Both the position numbers and the translations under genes were made by a program. This document shows, in pieces, positions 33,528 to 44,908 of a stretch of DNA of 64,000 nucleotides. The notes beneath the pieces were generated by a model. The model did not search any database, was not told the origin of the DNA, and saw only the letters and a list, made by a program, of their open reading frames with translations. Location: positions 158,120,247-158,184,246 of the forward strand of contig CM043943.1 of assembly GCA_014529385.2 (NCBI GenBank). Reading direction: 5' to 3'. How positions within the stretch are numbered: position 1 is the stretch's first letter; the number at the start of each line of letters is the position of its first letter. This DNA comes from Adiantum capillus-veneris (Eukaryota; Streptophyta; Polypodiopsida; Polypodiales; Pteridaceae).

Positions 33528-33561
<34 letters not shown>
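33528..33561. repeat. (GT)n microsatellite, 34 bp
   Basis: A pure TG run downstream of the tRNA-like sequence. Confidence 0.95.
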
Positions 33562-33562
<1 letters not shown>

Positions 33563-35179
33563 GGGATGCCTCTCTCCTTACCTGTGAGGCCGTTGTACAT
33601 AGGGTGTGTGCGTGTCTTTCAAAGTTCCTGTATCCTCTTTTTTTTTTTTTTAAAGAAGCAAGGGATTTTTTTTTTTGAAGGCTCTTGGGTGCCTAGCACC
33701 TCAGGCCTCAAGAGGCACCTAACTTTCTTTTGAAGGCTCTAGGGTGCCTAGCGCAATAGGATGCAAGGAGAAACCCTTTTTTTTAAAGGCTCTAGGGCAC
33801 CTAACTCCCCAGGATTGCAAATTGAAAGTTTTTTTTTGATGGCTCCAATTCGCCTAGCACCTCAAGCCTTGGGAGGTGCCTAACTACTTTTTTGAAAGCT
33901 CCACGGTGCCTAGCACCCTAGGATGCAAGCGGAACCATGTCGGTAGAGGACAACTTATGTAAACTTTGCAGTATAGAGTCAGAGACAAAGGAACATTACA
34001 TATACAAATGCACTATATAACCCTCCCTTAGAAATGTTTTGAGCCCCTCTGTCATTTCATGAAGTGTGATTTCTTCAGCAAACTAGACCCCACACCCACA
34101 ATATGAGCAACAAGAAAGCTATTTGGTTGCATACCTTACACCCTCGACCATGTTAGTCTCAGTTGATAGATGCATTGTACTTTGTCAAGCCCAATGATCA
34201 TGCCCACCATGATGAAATCTAAGAGACCCATATTATGGTCATATCATAGCTAACCTAACGAGTCACCAAAGAGATAGCACCATACTCCTAAGTATGATAG
34301 CCATGGTCCACCTCACATATGATGGCACTGGCTCATCTAGAGACTTGAGTCTTTCCCTAAGTTTCTAGCTCTTTTATTTAGTTCACGTCAGACATGGATT
34401 TTTTAATGGAAGACTCTAGGACGCCTAGTGCCCCACGATACAAGGGGGAGTTTTCAAAGACTATAGGGGGCCTATCACCCCAAGAGAAGCAACATGTAGA
34501 TATTGTATTAGACATACCAAGAGAGAATAAGATATAGAAGCATGTCAATAGAACCTAGCCATGCCTGTAGAGCAGAGTGGAGAACTGCAAGCCTGCAAGA
34601 TACTGAGGGTAATGGTAAGGTATGTGCTTCATCACCACTTGGTTGAAAATTCCAATCTCCTTTCATGTCCTCTAGTAGGACACCTAAACTACATTTAACA
34701 ACACTAAGAGGAGGATACTCCAAAAATATCCATTTATTAGAGTGCACTTAAATTCATTCAATTTATGATCCGACAAAGAAAATGCGTCATTTGAGGAGAA
34801 ATATTGTTGCTCTCATAAACTTGACCACATTATGTGGTTGTGCTCATTCAACTATCATGTTTTCAAGCCTCTTAGGACCTCCTCTTCGTGCCACCCACCT
34901 TATCCAACATCTACTACTTCCACCTACATGACTCCAACCCTTGTTTCATTTCATCTCTTTACTCAAGGGGAAAATACCAATCTTCTTATTAATTAACCAC
35001 TTCAAAAACTTTTGTGGAACTTTCTCATAAGAGACACTTGATCTATTGCTAGAGGGAATTATAGATCTATTGCCAGAGGGAATTATGCGTCACTCATAGT
35101 GGTTCAACAACTAGAGAATTGTGAGGGTTCTATGCTAGCCAAACTCAAGGATAAGAGAACCAAGTGTTCAAAGGAGAAG

Positions 35180-35181
<2 letters not shown>

Positions 35182-35213
<32 letters not shown>
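35182..35213. repeat. (AG)n microsatellite, 32 bp
   Basis: A pure AG run. Confidence 0.95.
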
Positions 35214-35219
<6 letters not shown>

Positions 35220-35345
35220 GGCAATATCATCAAAGTTCCCCGCCACTTTTTTGGACAAAATCTCCCCCCTACTTTTTTTGAGATATTATTTCCCCTTCAT
35301 GTTTTGCATCTTCAAGCGATTGTTCAACACCACATTAAGAACTTA

Positions 35346-35412
35346 AACCCCCCCCCCCGCCCCCACCCCCCCTTCTATCTATCTATCTCTCTCTCTCTCT
35401 CCCCCCCCCTTC
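35346..35412. repeat. Compound low-complexity tract: poly-C, (CTAT)n, (CT)n, poly-C
   Basis: C runs interrupted by G and A, then CTATCTATCTAT, then a CT run and another C run. The C-rich parts could form i-motif/G-quadruplex-type structures. Confidence 0.85.
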
Positions 35413-35526
35413 CCCCTATAAAATTTTGGGAAAGGTGTACAAATCCTTGCTTATAATTTTGGGACCACCTTGCTCCTAGTCATAACTCACACTAAAGCTA
35501 GCTAGATTGAAATCTCAAGGCAAGCT

Positions 35527-35594
35527 GGTCTAGGTTGCCTGTTAGAGCATTGCCTTGGCAACCTAAGGTGTAAGGCAACTTGGGTTCTGATCGC
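35527..35594 (+). repeat. Second tRNA-like sequence (SINE-like)
   Basis: An A-box-like TAGGTTGCCTG (35531-35541) followed by TTAGAGC, and a B-box-like GGGTTCTGATC (35582-35592). The middle contains the inverted repeat TTGCCTTGGCAA. It is too degenerate for a tRNA; a SINE head is plausible. Confidence 0.35.
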
Positions 35595-37533
35595 ATTAGG
35601 AAAATGATGAGGTCTAGGGAGGTGATTAATATTTTGACAAATAGGTGTACGCCATGTGTGCAAGAATGGTGGGTGTGTAAGTGTGGTCAAAGGATGCACT
35701 TTTACCCCCAAAACGGAGATGGTAAGTTTTATGATTTTCAGCCTCCATAACTCCCACATATGATCTTGAATTGGAGAGCAGAACATAGATCTAAAATTTA
35801 CACATTGAGCTCTTTCCATATATGTGCTATATGATATGGTTTTACCCGCTAGATTTTGAGTTCCATTTTAGCGAGAAAATTTGAATTCAAATAAATTAGC
35901 TGTTTTGCCTATTTGAATTCAAAACTTGTCCTTTGATTACCTTCTTAATACTAAAGGTTTGACTCCTTAAATTGCCAAATAAAGAGCCCCCTAGACTCCA
36001 TTCTCTTCCTAATGGGACTTCAAAGCCTAAATTTGAGAATTCTTCTCGCTTACATTCAAGCACAATACACTCCAACTTTGATTGTTTCTAAGTTAACACT
36101 TTGAAACCATAATTTGAAGTTTCTAACCTATAGATTCTTTATCACTCTCTATTGTATTGATTATGAATCTCTCCGAACTGGTGGAATAGACTTGGGTCAA
36201 GTTACTTTCCCCCAAATTCACTCAGCCAAGTACTTCGGATGAGCTTGACAAAAAACTAGTGCTCCCATCCTATAAATATGAGGTGCCTAGTGAAAATTGG
36301 AGCAAAGAAGTAGTAAACAACTTTATCTTTCTTGGTGGCCTTAGCAACCGTGTTAGAGGTCACAACATGGAGGGTTTTGTGTGTACTACACCCAATTGCA
36401 TTGTTACAAAAAAAGTAGTGCATTCTTTTGGCTCAACACAAGTTGTACAATTATTGAACAGGTTGAGGAGATTCCACATCACTACAATGGACATTGTGTA
36501 TACGAATTGCCCCCTGTCCATGGTGGTGGCTCAACTATGGTGGGGATGGAACAAAAGTATGATGGTCATTGCTAGGTGAAGCATGGTGCAAACTAGGATC
36601 AAATTTCTTCCTATGCTGAGGAGAAACAAATGTGGTAGACATATAATGTAAAATAATTGTATGTGTCCCATTACAACTCATACTGGTGCACCAAAAAAAG
36701 ACAACATGGATAGGAAAAGTATTGCATGTTATCCCATCAGTTGGCATGAAAAGTAATGCAAATGGATCTCTCGCTTGCTTCCATTGTGGTGAAGCATTGG
36801 TAATGCTACAAGATTGCCCTTGCTACGTATATTATTGTTGACAGACAACAAAAAGACTCGTTTCTTCATTTATCAAGGTACACACAATCATCTGGTGGCC
36901 AAAGGAGTGCTTATATTTTCTATCATAAGAACATGTGATGTGTCACGTGTCATATCAGACGTACCCACGACATGACCAAGATATATGCAATTATATCTTG
37001 CAAAACAAATGGTGATGGGAACTCTTATACAAGAGGATGGTGGTGAATTAAACAATAATGACTCTTGTCAGTTTTAGAAGAGGTGAACCCTTGGTGCATA
37101 TGCACAGGTTCTTCCTAATACTTGTTTGATATGGAATGTATTTCCTATTAATTTTTAAGAACTTACACATTTTGTTTTATGTAGATTCAAACAAATGATG
37201 AAGGAAGAAAGTGGTAGCAATATTGGTGTTGGTGTTGAAACACAACTACTAAAATTAAAAAGCACGTGCATATATCCTTTTTTCCATGGCATTTTGTTTT
37301 GTGGTCAGAGTAGTGACCCAGACAGAAGATGTCATGTTTTCAAAATGTCAACCACTAGACCTTGTTTTGAAAATGAGCTAGTGAATAGAATGCATTGAGA
37401 TGGATCTGGTGATCTACGCAAGAGTTGGGTTTTCTTTGATCATGTTTGATGAGTGTCAGGTTGCCACTTTCTTTCCCTTTTCTTGCATGTTCCACTCCCA
37501 CTCTGCATCTTCCATGTTACTGCCATGATAGCT

Positions 37534-38308
37534 CTAAGTTTGGATTTGTGACCTGGTTGGCCACTGCATGTCGTACACTTGATCGCTTGTTTTGTAAAAA
37601 TTTTTGAGACCCCCCTCCAACCATTGTGCTGAGAAATACTCATTAGATGCATTCAAAAATTGAGTATGTAACACTTCCTTGACATAGCATGCATGATCGG
37701 GAAATTGGTCTTTGAGTTTAATAAAAAAATTCTTATTGCTAAGTGTATAAGAATCTGTAGGTGGCACCAAAATGCCATGCCCTATGCAATACCAAAGTTT
37801 ACCTTGCCACCATACTTGACCCTGGAGTAGTGCTTGTGTGTGTTTAGCATGGGCACATCAGTGTCCTCTTCCTTTGAAGTTGGAGCGGTGTGCTCCAAAA
37901 TAGGTGACCCTACCCCCCTCCACCACCAAAACAGACATCCCAATACGAGCCTCTGCCATTCTACCTATCATACTGCTCGCTACCCTAAGGCAAACACCAT
38001 CGTGCAGTCCTAGAAGATGTTCATGGACTACTTGTGGATTGTCAACAAGGCTCCAACAAAGCATGAGTCAAATGGAAAGGTGTGGGTCCCTACAATGGAA
38101 GGGGGTGGATCTTTGCGATAAAAGGGGTGTAGTTTGGTAAGAAGGTACGATAGAACCTAGTGCCATCAATGTGAGGCTCTAGACCTATGGGATTCCTGAG
38201 TCTTGACTCCTCCATGGTCTGCTCTGCTCTAAAAGACCATAGGCTGCTAGCTATTGTGGGTTGTAATGGCCAAGCAATCCCTACGTCGAACATAGGTACT
38301 CCTCTCAT
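37534..38308 (-). pseudogene. Unidentified decayed ORF
   Basis: On the minus strand a frame from 38064 (MLCWSLVDNPQVVHEHLLGL) continues past one TGA near 37858 into VWWQGKLWYCIGHGILVPPT and KDQFPDHACYVKEVLHTQFL, ending at a TAG near 37534. An upstream frame (38308-38090, including GLEPHIDGTRFYRTFLPNYT) joins only by a frame change. Composition and continuity across the stop suggest real former coding sequence. I do not recognise the family; transposon origin is likely from context. Confidence 0.45.
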
Positions 38309-38863
38309 AAAGATAGTGCACTCTGCAGGCTCGGATCTACCATTGGTTGTGAAACCCGAGTAGATGGACTTGCCCCTCCATAACTATAAGAGAGCCATGT
38401 TTGCAAATAACAGAATGAAAGCTACACTCAAGCTCACCTTTAACTAACTACCTATAAACCTAAATCCATTGCTTGGACTTACCACCTCAAGAGTCAAGTC
38501 CACTAGAGGAGACGTCCACCGTGGATGGGGGCCCATTTGGGACGGGAACCAACCAAGGGACGAATGCAAGGGATGTTCCCTAGTAGGTGGTCCCTTATCT
38601 CATATCTATAGTAGATTAGTTTGTAATTATTAGGACCTAACCTCTCTCTAATCTCTTTAAACTTAATATACACACCCCTATATGTCTACAACCAATCTAC
38701 ACCGCTTTTTGAGAACATACTGTGCACCTAGTGTACATCACTTCTCTACACCTAATATATACCTATACTTAATCTACACACCTCTATATGTCTACACCTA
38801 AAAGAACTAGAGACGGCATACATAGAGAGTTAGGTAGATGTACATACATAGTCACATAGATAC
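38309..38863. other. Gene-free flank of the pol-less element
   Basis: AT-rich sequence with short repeats (CACCTCTATATGTCTACA and variants near 38670-38800). It ends in GTATA, the target site of the next element. Confidence 0.5.
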
Positions 38864-38868
38864 GTATA

Positions 38869-39557
<689 letters not shown>

Positions 39558-39561
39558 TTTT

Positions 39562-39580
39562 TGGCGCCATTGCGGGGGAA
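39562..39580 (+). other. Primer-binding site (TGGCGCC type)
   Basis: TGGCGCCATTGCGGGGGAA begins 5 bp after the LTR. It resembles the TGGCGCCGTTGCCGGGG site of Athila-type elements. Confidence 0.8.
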
Positions 39581-40276
39581 TTCCATACACGAAGCTTGAA
39601 TGGCACTGTGTGCTTCTTTTGTGGTGCAATTTCAATTGTAGGAAAGGTAGGGAAGGAAGGTGTGTGTGTTGAGAAGAAGGATTTTGTGTTGCTCCTGTGT
39701 ATTTCTTTGTTAATGAAGTTTTGAAAGGTTACCGTGTTTTCTCTGTGCTAAGGTATTAGTATTAAGGTTGTTAGTTATGTGTAATGTAAAGTACAGTAAG
39801 TACTAAGTAGATCTGTGAGAGCTAATGAAGTGTGTTAGTGTGTAACAGTAGGTGTATTAGTTGTAAGTAGGTAGGTAGAGTGTGTGTGTGCTCGCCCGCA
39901 GGCCGTGGCGACCTTATCCCAAAAAATAAAAAATAAAAAATTTAAAGATAGGACCGAGATCGGGAATATCTCCCAGACCCAAGCCAAGACCCAAGCCCAA
40001 GCTCACGCTCAGGCTCAGGCCTTAATCGCCCTTTAAAATTACGTATTTTAGCTTCACACGTAGCTAAAAATTGACTTTTTTGAGGACGAACGGAGCTTCA
40101 GGTGTCTGAACGTTGTGCTGTAAAGCACACTGCAACCCTCTAAGTGATATGATCGTTTTGATCTATCACACACTTTAATAAAAAAACCAATTATTAAAAA
40201 ACATAAAAAAACGAGTGAAAACGGACGCCTAAAAAAGTAAGCGATTAACCTTCGAGGTTATTCGCCGACGCTTGTA
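39581..40276 (+). other. Leader of the LARD-like element
   Basis: No supported ORF. It includes a short repetitive run of CCCAAGC/CAGGCTC at about 39979-40020. Confidence 0.6.
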
Positions 40277-42083
40277 GGGTGCCAAAGGCACATGCATCTG
40301 CGCTCTGGTCATGTGCTAGAGATGGAGCACTAGAGAGAATTTCGACTTACACAAGTTCTCAATATCCACCTACCTTAGGTTCCGGGCCCTCAACGGGGAC
40401 CCAAGGTAGTACAAACCAAGACCCAAACATAGCGGCTAGTGACTCTTCCTCTGACTACAACGTCATGGAGGATTTCCCAATGCCTAATCCCGATAGCTCA
40501 AGCCAAGACATGCATGCCATGGGTCCACGATCCGGGCCGAGCGTGCTTAACCTCTTGAAGGAAACCTTTAGTAGAGCCACTCGCTCCGAACATGGAGTTA
40601 ATGATGTAAATGAGGGGGGTGGGGAAGTAAATTCTCCACTCATGACCAACATAGACCCTATGCCCTTAGAGAATGTGCACGAGAATACTTCATTCACTGC
40701 ACCTCGTGACTCTTCAGAGCTATTCCCCTCCGAGGTCATATTACCCGATGGTAGAAGCCTTGCCGAAGTGCAAGAGGTTGAGCGATATATCATTGCGGCT
40801 AGGGAAAAGGAAGTCGAGAGCTTATGCAAGGTGGAGCAACGAAGAGAGTTAAAAGCGAAAGCCCCTATGTCAATATCCTTGCTAAGAGAGCAATCGAGTG
40901 CTCTTGACTTAGCAACCACTAAGGGCCAACCCCTAGAAAGTGACATTGCATCTAGCTCAAAGGACACCCCTAGCACTTCAATCCTAGATGGAGCGTTCTT
41001 AAATGAGAACTGGGAGTACGAACTACAAACCGAAACTCTAACCGACCTATACACAGGTCACACCTATCACGTGGGTTGGTTAGATGTCCTACAATCCACA
41101 ATGGGTGCTACTAGTGTGGAGGATCAACAACAAAGAGTTTATGAGGTCATCCATAGGGTCATTGAGTTAGATGCATAGGGTCTCATGAGATTCTTGGATA
41201 TAGGAAAGGCTAAACAACCGACCTTATCGCAAATGGAGACTCCCTTGGTAAGTCCGATGGATCCCCCATATGTTGTTTTGCCAGGGGTCTCGGAGCAATC
41301 TGAGCCCACAAGTGATAGCTTTACCTTTCCAAGTCTAGCTCATCTTTCTCTTGATGACACCATAGCTACCATGCCTACTCCAATGATGGGCATGAGAAGA
41401 AACACGCCATGGACCTCATTTGTTAGTAAAGCACCGCTACATGGTAGCTCAATGCCTGCAACAGTACCTACAAGTGTGTACCAATCGTATGTACCTATGG
41501 GTCATCGCACTCATGTAGTCCCTACCCCTCCCATTGTTTCAACTACCTATGCTCCACAGCCACAACACCCGAGTTCTTATTTCCATGGGACCATACCCTG
41601 GCTAGCATTAGCATGTCACATCCGACGTCTGCTATGCTTAGGGCCACACATATGAACTTTGGGTCACCACATGGCACAACACCGTACCAAACATGGAACC
41701 CAAGGGCTTCCTATGCGCCAAGCCCAATGTCAATACCCACTCCACATGTAGTCTCGGGAGTGCCTTCACCCATGGTGCCTTCTCACTTAGGTGACTTGGC
41801 AACATTTTCTCAAGCTATTGGTCGATCTATTGCTGAGAATATGCGTAACATGCCTGATAGAGAGCCTAGAAGTAAGGCAGTACAAATAGCCAAGCTCACA
41901 CAAAAATTTAGTGGAGACGGGGATGTGAGAAAGCATATCGAAGTGTTTGAACAAATATGCGATTCTCTAGGAGAACACAATGACCTACATAAGAGTAATA
42001 GAAAACTACTGGCAAAAATCCTCACCTATTTTAACTGGAACAATTGGTTTCAAAGGGTGACGAGCACATTTCAAACAATATGA
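40277..42083 (+). pseudogene. Gag-like ORF of the LARD-like element
   Basis: One frame is open from 40277 (first ATG at 40465, MEDFPMPNPDSSSQD) to a TAG at 41176-41178, and continues in frame to 41655. A one-base shift near 41600 moves to the frame ending at 42083. The N-terminal half is Ser/Pro/Asp-rich and acidic, the middle Pro/Thr/Met-rich, and the C-terminal part resembles a capsid start (KAVQIAKLTQKFSGDGDVRK, then HIEVFEQICDSLGEH). No zinc knuckle or protease follows. In this family gag would package the element's RNA. The single stop and single shift suggest it is not very old. Confidence 0.7.
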
Positions 42084-43725
42084 GCTACCCAAGGAAGAGG
42101 GGAAGTCTTCATTCACGTCAACCTATTGAATTATTTCCCTCTTACCCTTCTTTCCCTGACCCTTGAGATTTTCGATCTTAGGGAATGTATATATAAAGCC
42201 TTATACTCACAAAAAACAAAAATAATAAAGAGCAAGAGTAATTTGCAAACGAGTATGCACAATAAAAGTCACAACATTGACCCAGACCTACACATTCACA
42301 TCCGGTACAGTGAAACAGAAACCTACATCATAAAACACCTTTGATCCTCATCTCTCGAGTGATGGAGAGTAGGTAGGATTATTACAATAGGAGTGTTTCT
42401 GTTTTAGAGTTGAGTGATTAGCAAAGTTCTTTTTTCCCACTGATGTGCCTACTAGAGGTATTCTTTGTGTTTCCTAGTGTGTACAGGAATGTGTTGCCGT
42501 GGTTAGGATTTGGACCTTCATGGAATCTTTTTCTCGTTCACACTTCAAATCAAGCGTGACCATCAACACAAACAGGTGTTTCTTGTCCATCAACATTGCC
42601 CCTTATCTTTTTGCATCCATGTTTGTCTGCTTTAATTGTGATTGGTAGCATAATATTCAATGCATTTGCTTAGTATCAAACATTAAATTCAATGTAATTT
42701 TTTTGTCATAATCACTTGTCTAGGTTTAAAAATCAAGCAGTCCGACTAAGCTAGTTTGACCAAGCTAGGTGTTAGAGATCTTCTCTTAATACCATGGGGA
42801 ATGCCTTCCTAATAATTAATGGTTACTTAGGTTCTTAATCCGATTTAGGCAGCATTGTGTGAAATGTACTAGGGCTTTCTAGTGGGCTTAGTCCCTATTG
42901 ACATTTAGCTTAAGTATTATAAAGGGAGTTTACTAGTGTGATGAGCCTGGGGAGGGTAACAGTGTTATATCAACCCCCAAAGTTACAAAATGAAAATGCT
43001 GAAAACGTACAAAAAATAAAATGAAAAATCAAAGTGCCATAATGTAAAATCTTAAGCTAGAAGAGAAATCTCAGCTTGATTTGGTACTTCACTCACATGT
43101 ATCGCCTATGGTACTAGAGCCCTAGAGGTTCCTAGTGTGGGCGCTTTTCCTTGAAAAGCAAAAAACCCAAGGTATACAAAATAAGCACACACATCAAAAT
43201 TGAATCACTGTGAGAAGACTTTGGGGGGTCAAAGAAAAGGTAATCAATCAGGCAATGATTTCATGAGAAATTCCTTTTATTTTAGCTTAACTACAAGGTC
43301 TTCTAGGTATAGCCTCTAGTCAGCCCTCAAACATGAAATACTTGGCTCTCGCGATTAAACAACTTAATTGACTACAAAAAATTAAGAAGCTTACCCATGG
43401 TATTAATAGTCGATCTTTAGTGCCTTTCGATCGTTAAATTAGCGACCCCAGAATTGTTTAATTTTTTATCTTTACAACTGTTTATGCGTTTGATTATATT
43501 GCAATTTAATGTTTATTGCTGACAAATGGTTTGAAATTCTGTTACCAATCAAATTGTCTGCCTACAACTGCATATGCTTTAATTGTATATGAGAATGCAA
43601 TTACTGTGCCAATGTTGTTTAATTTTGCAGTGCTAAGGACATCATCTCAAATGCTCTTCCACCCAGACTAACAAGCTTCAACTCAATAGCTTCCGAGGAC
43701 GGAATCTACATCAGGAAGGGGGGCA
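42084..43725 (+). other. Non-coding 3' interior of the LARD-like element
   Basis: AT-rich and without a credible ORF; this is where pol would normally be. It ends in the polypurine tract AGGAAGGGGGGC (43713-43724). Confidence 0.7.
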
Positions 43726-44029
43726 TGTTAACCCTCACGCACATTCCTATCACCTACAACGGACGCTGTATTATTTATTTGGTAGAGTCAGGTACCGGGC
43801 TTGTCGGTCCAATAGGAAAAGGGTAAGAGTGATCGCCGATGAGAGGCGCACTCTAACTGGAACATTCAAGGGATTAGTTGGCTAAGCATGGGTGCCCAAG
43901 TGTGAATGGGGTGAGCTCATATCAAAGTCAACTAAACCTAAAATTCACTCATTCTCTCATTTTTGCAATTGAAGAGTGCTCTTGCTCCATCTCCATCTTC
44001 TTCTTCTTCACCTCTTTGTGTGTGTGTGT

Positions 44030-44105
<76 letters not shown>

Positions 44106-44336
44106 ATTGCAATGGTGGCACGACGGCGGCGAAGCGGTTGAGCACGGCGTGGTGGTGGCACCTTCTTCTTCGCAGTGAGGAATCCTCCACGATAGCAAGC
44201 GTAGAGTGGTGAGTGACACACCATTGCCATCTTTGAGCTTACTAGTTTAGACTTGTTGTGTGCTTGGAGCCATTTGTGGCTCGTACACAGTGTATCAGCA
44301 AGTTCCTTGCATTGACACGTGTGACATACGTGCACA
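43726..44336 (+). repeat. 3' LTR of the LARD-like element
   Basis: It runs from TGTTAACCCTCACGC to ACGTGCACA and matches the 5' LTR outside the microsatellite. The (AG)n array (about 44036-44104) is shorter here and the (CA)n block is absent. Confidence 0.95.
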
Positions 44337-44341
44337 GTATA

Positions 44342-44908
44342 CATGCATACACCTATACTATTAGATCTAAGTAGGGGCTAGTAGTGCCAATAGTCTAGTG
44401 GCACCTCTTTAGTTATCATCACAATCTCAATCTTGGTAAAGTCAAGGGTACGCTAAGGTAATTTATACATGAGTGGATCAAGGAATGCAACACTATGATT
44501 AAAAAGGGACTATATCCAAGAGGAAGCATTCAACCATCGGGTGCTAAGCTCCCTTACTTAGTTCCTACATACATGCCTATATACACACACTTGCATAGAT
44601 ACATATATACATATACTCACACGTGCACACACCTATATTGGACACACATATATGGAGCATTTATACACTCATAACTAATGAAGTGCGCTTTGCAAGAGTG
44701 CGCGCACGTGCGTGTGTGTGTGTGTGCAGCAATGGAGAAGATAGAAGAAGAGAGGAGACACAGGTTTGGGTGGACTCCAAACACAATAGTGTTAGGGTTA
44801 TGAGTCCTTATTCTTTTATGTAGAATGAATGGTCAGTGTTAGTTCCCGGTTAAAGTCTCCGGCCGCCCAACACTTAGGCGCAACACATTGGGCTTTACCA
44901 CCCCAACA
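44342..44908 (-). repeat. 3' LTR region of a minus-strand copia element
   Basis: The minus strand starts TGTTGGGGTGGTAAAG at 44908, directly after a copia-type polypurine tract. A minus-strand TATAAAT at 44659-44665 could be the LTR TATA box, and a short alternating GT/CG run lies at about 44697-44729. The outer LTR end is not determined; the LARD-like element may have inserted into it. Confidence 0.55.

Larger units (their letters stand above)
33301..34480. repeat. Dispersed hairpin repeat family (GGGTGC-CTA-GCACCC core)
   Basis: About nine imperfect copies of CTAGGGTGCCTAGCACCCC, often followed by AGGATGCAAG, at about 33301, 33355, 33690, 33740, 33795, 33850, 33905, 34408 and 34462. The core is an inverted repeat (GGGTGC / GCACCC) with a CTA loop. 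Spacing is roughly 50-60 bp within the cluster at 33.69-33.93 kb. Confidence 0.8.
34481..37433. other. Mostly gene-free region
   Basis: Scattered short frames (for example 36259-36579 plus) lack recognisable motifs and overlap each other in different frames. It contains (AG)n at 35182-35213, a C-rich/(CTAT)n/(CT)n tract at about 35346-35412 and a tRNA-like sequence at 35527-35594. I see no gene I can support. Confidence 0.45.

Noticed and set aside
36259-36579. 106-codon plus ORF with apparently ordinary composition
   Set aside because: An overlapping frame is equally open, no motif is recognisable and both end quickly; not enough to call a gene.
40455-41054. 199-codon minus-strand ORF
   Set aside because: It is antisense to the LARD gag-like ORF, whose plus frame is longer and continues past a single stop.
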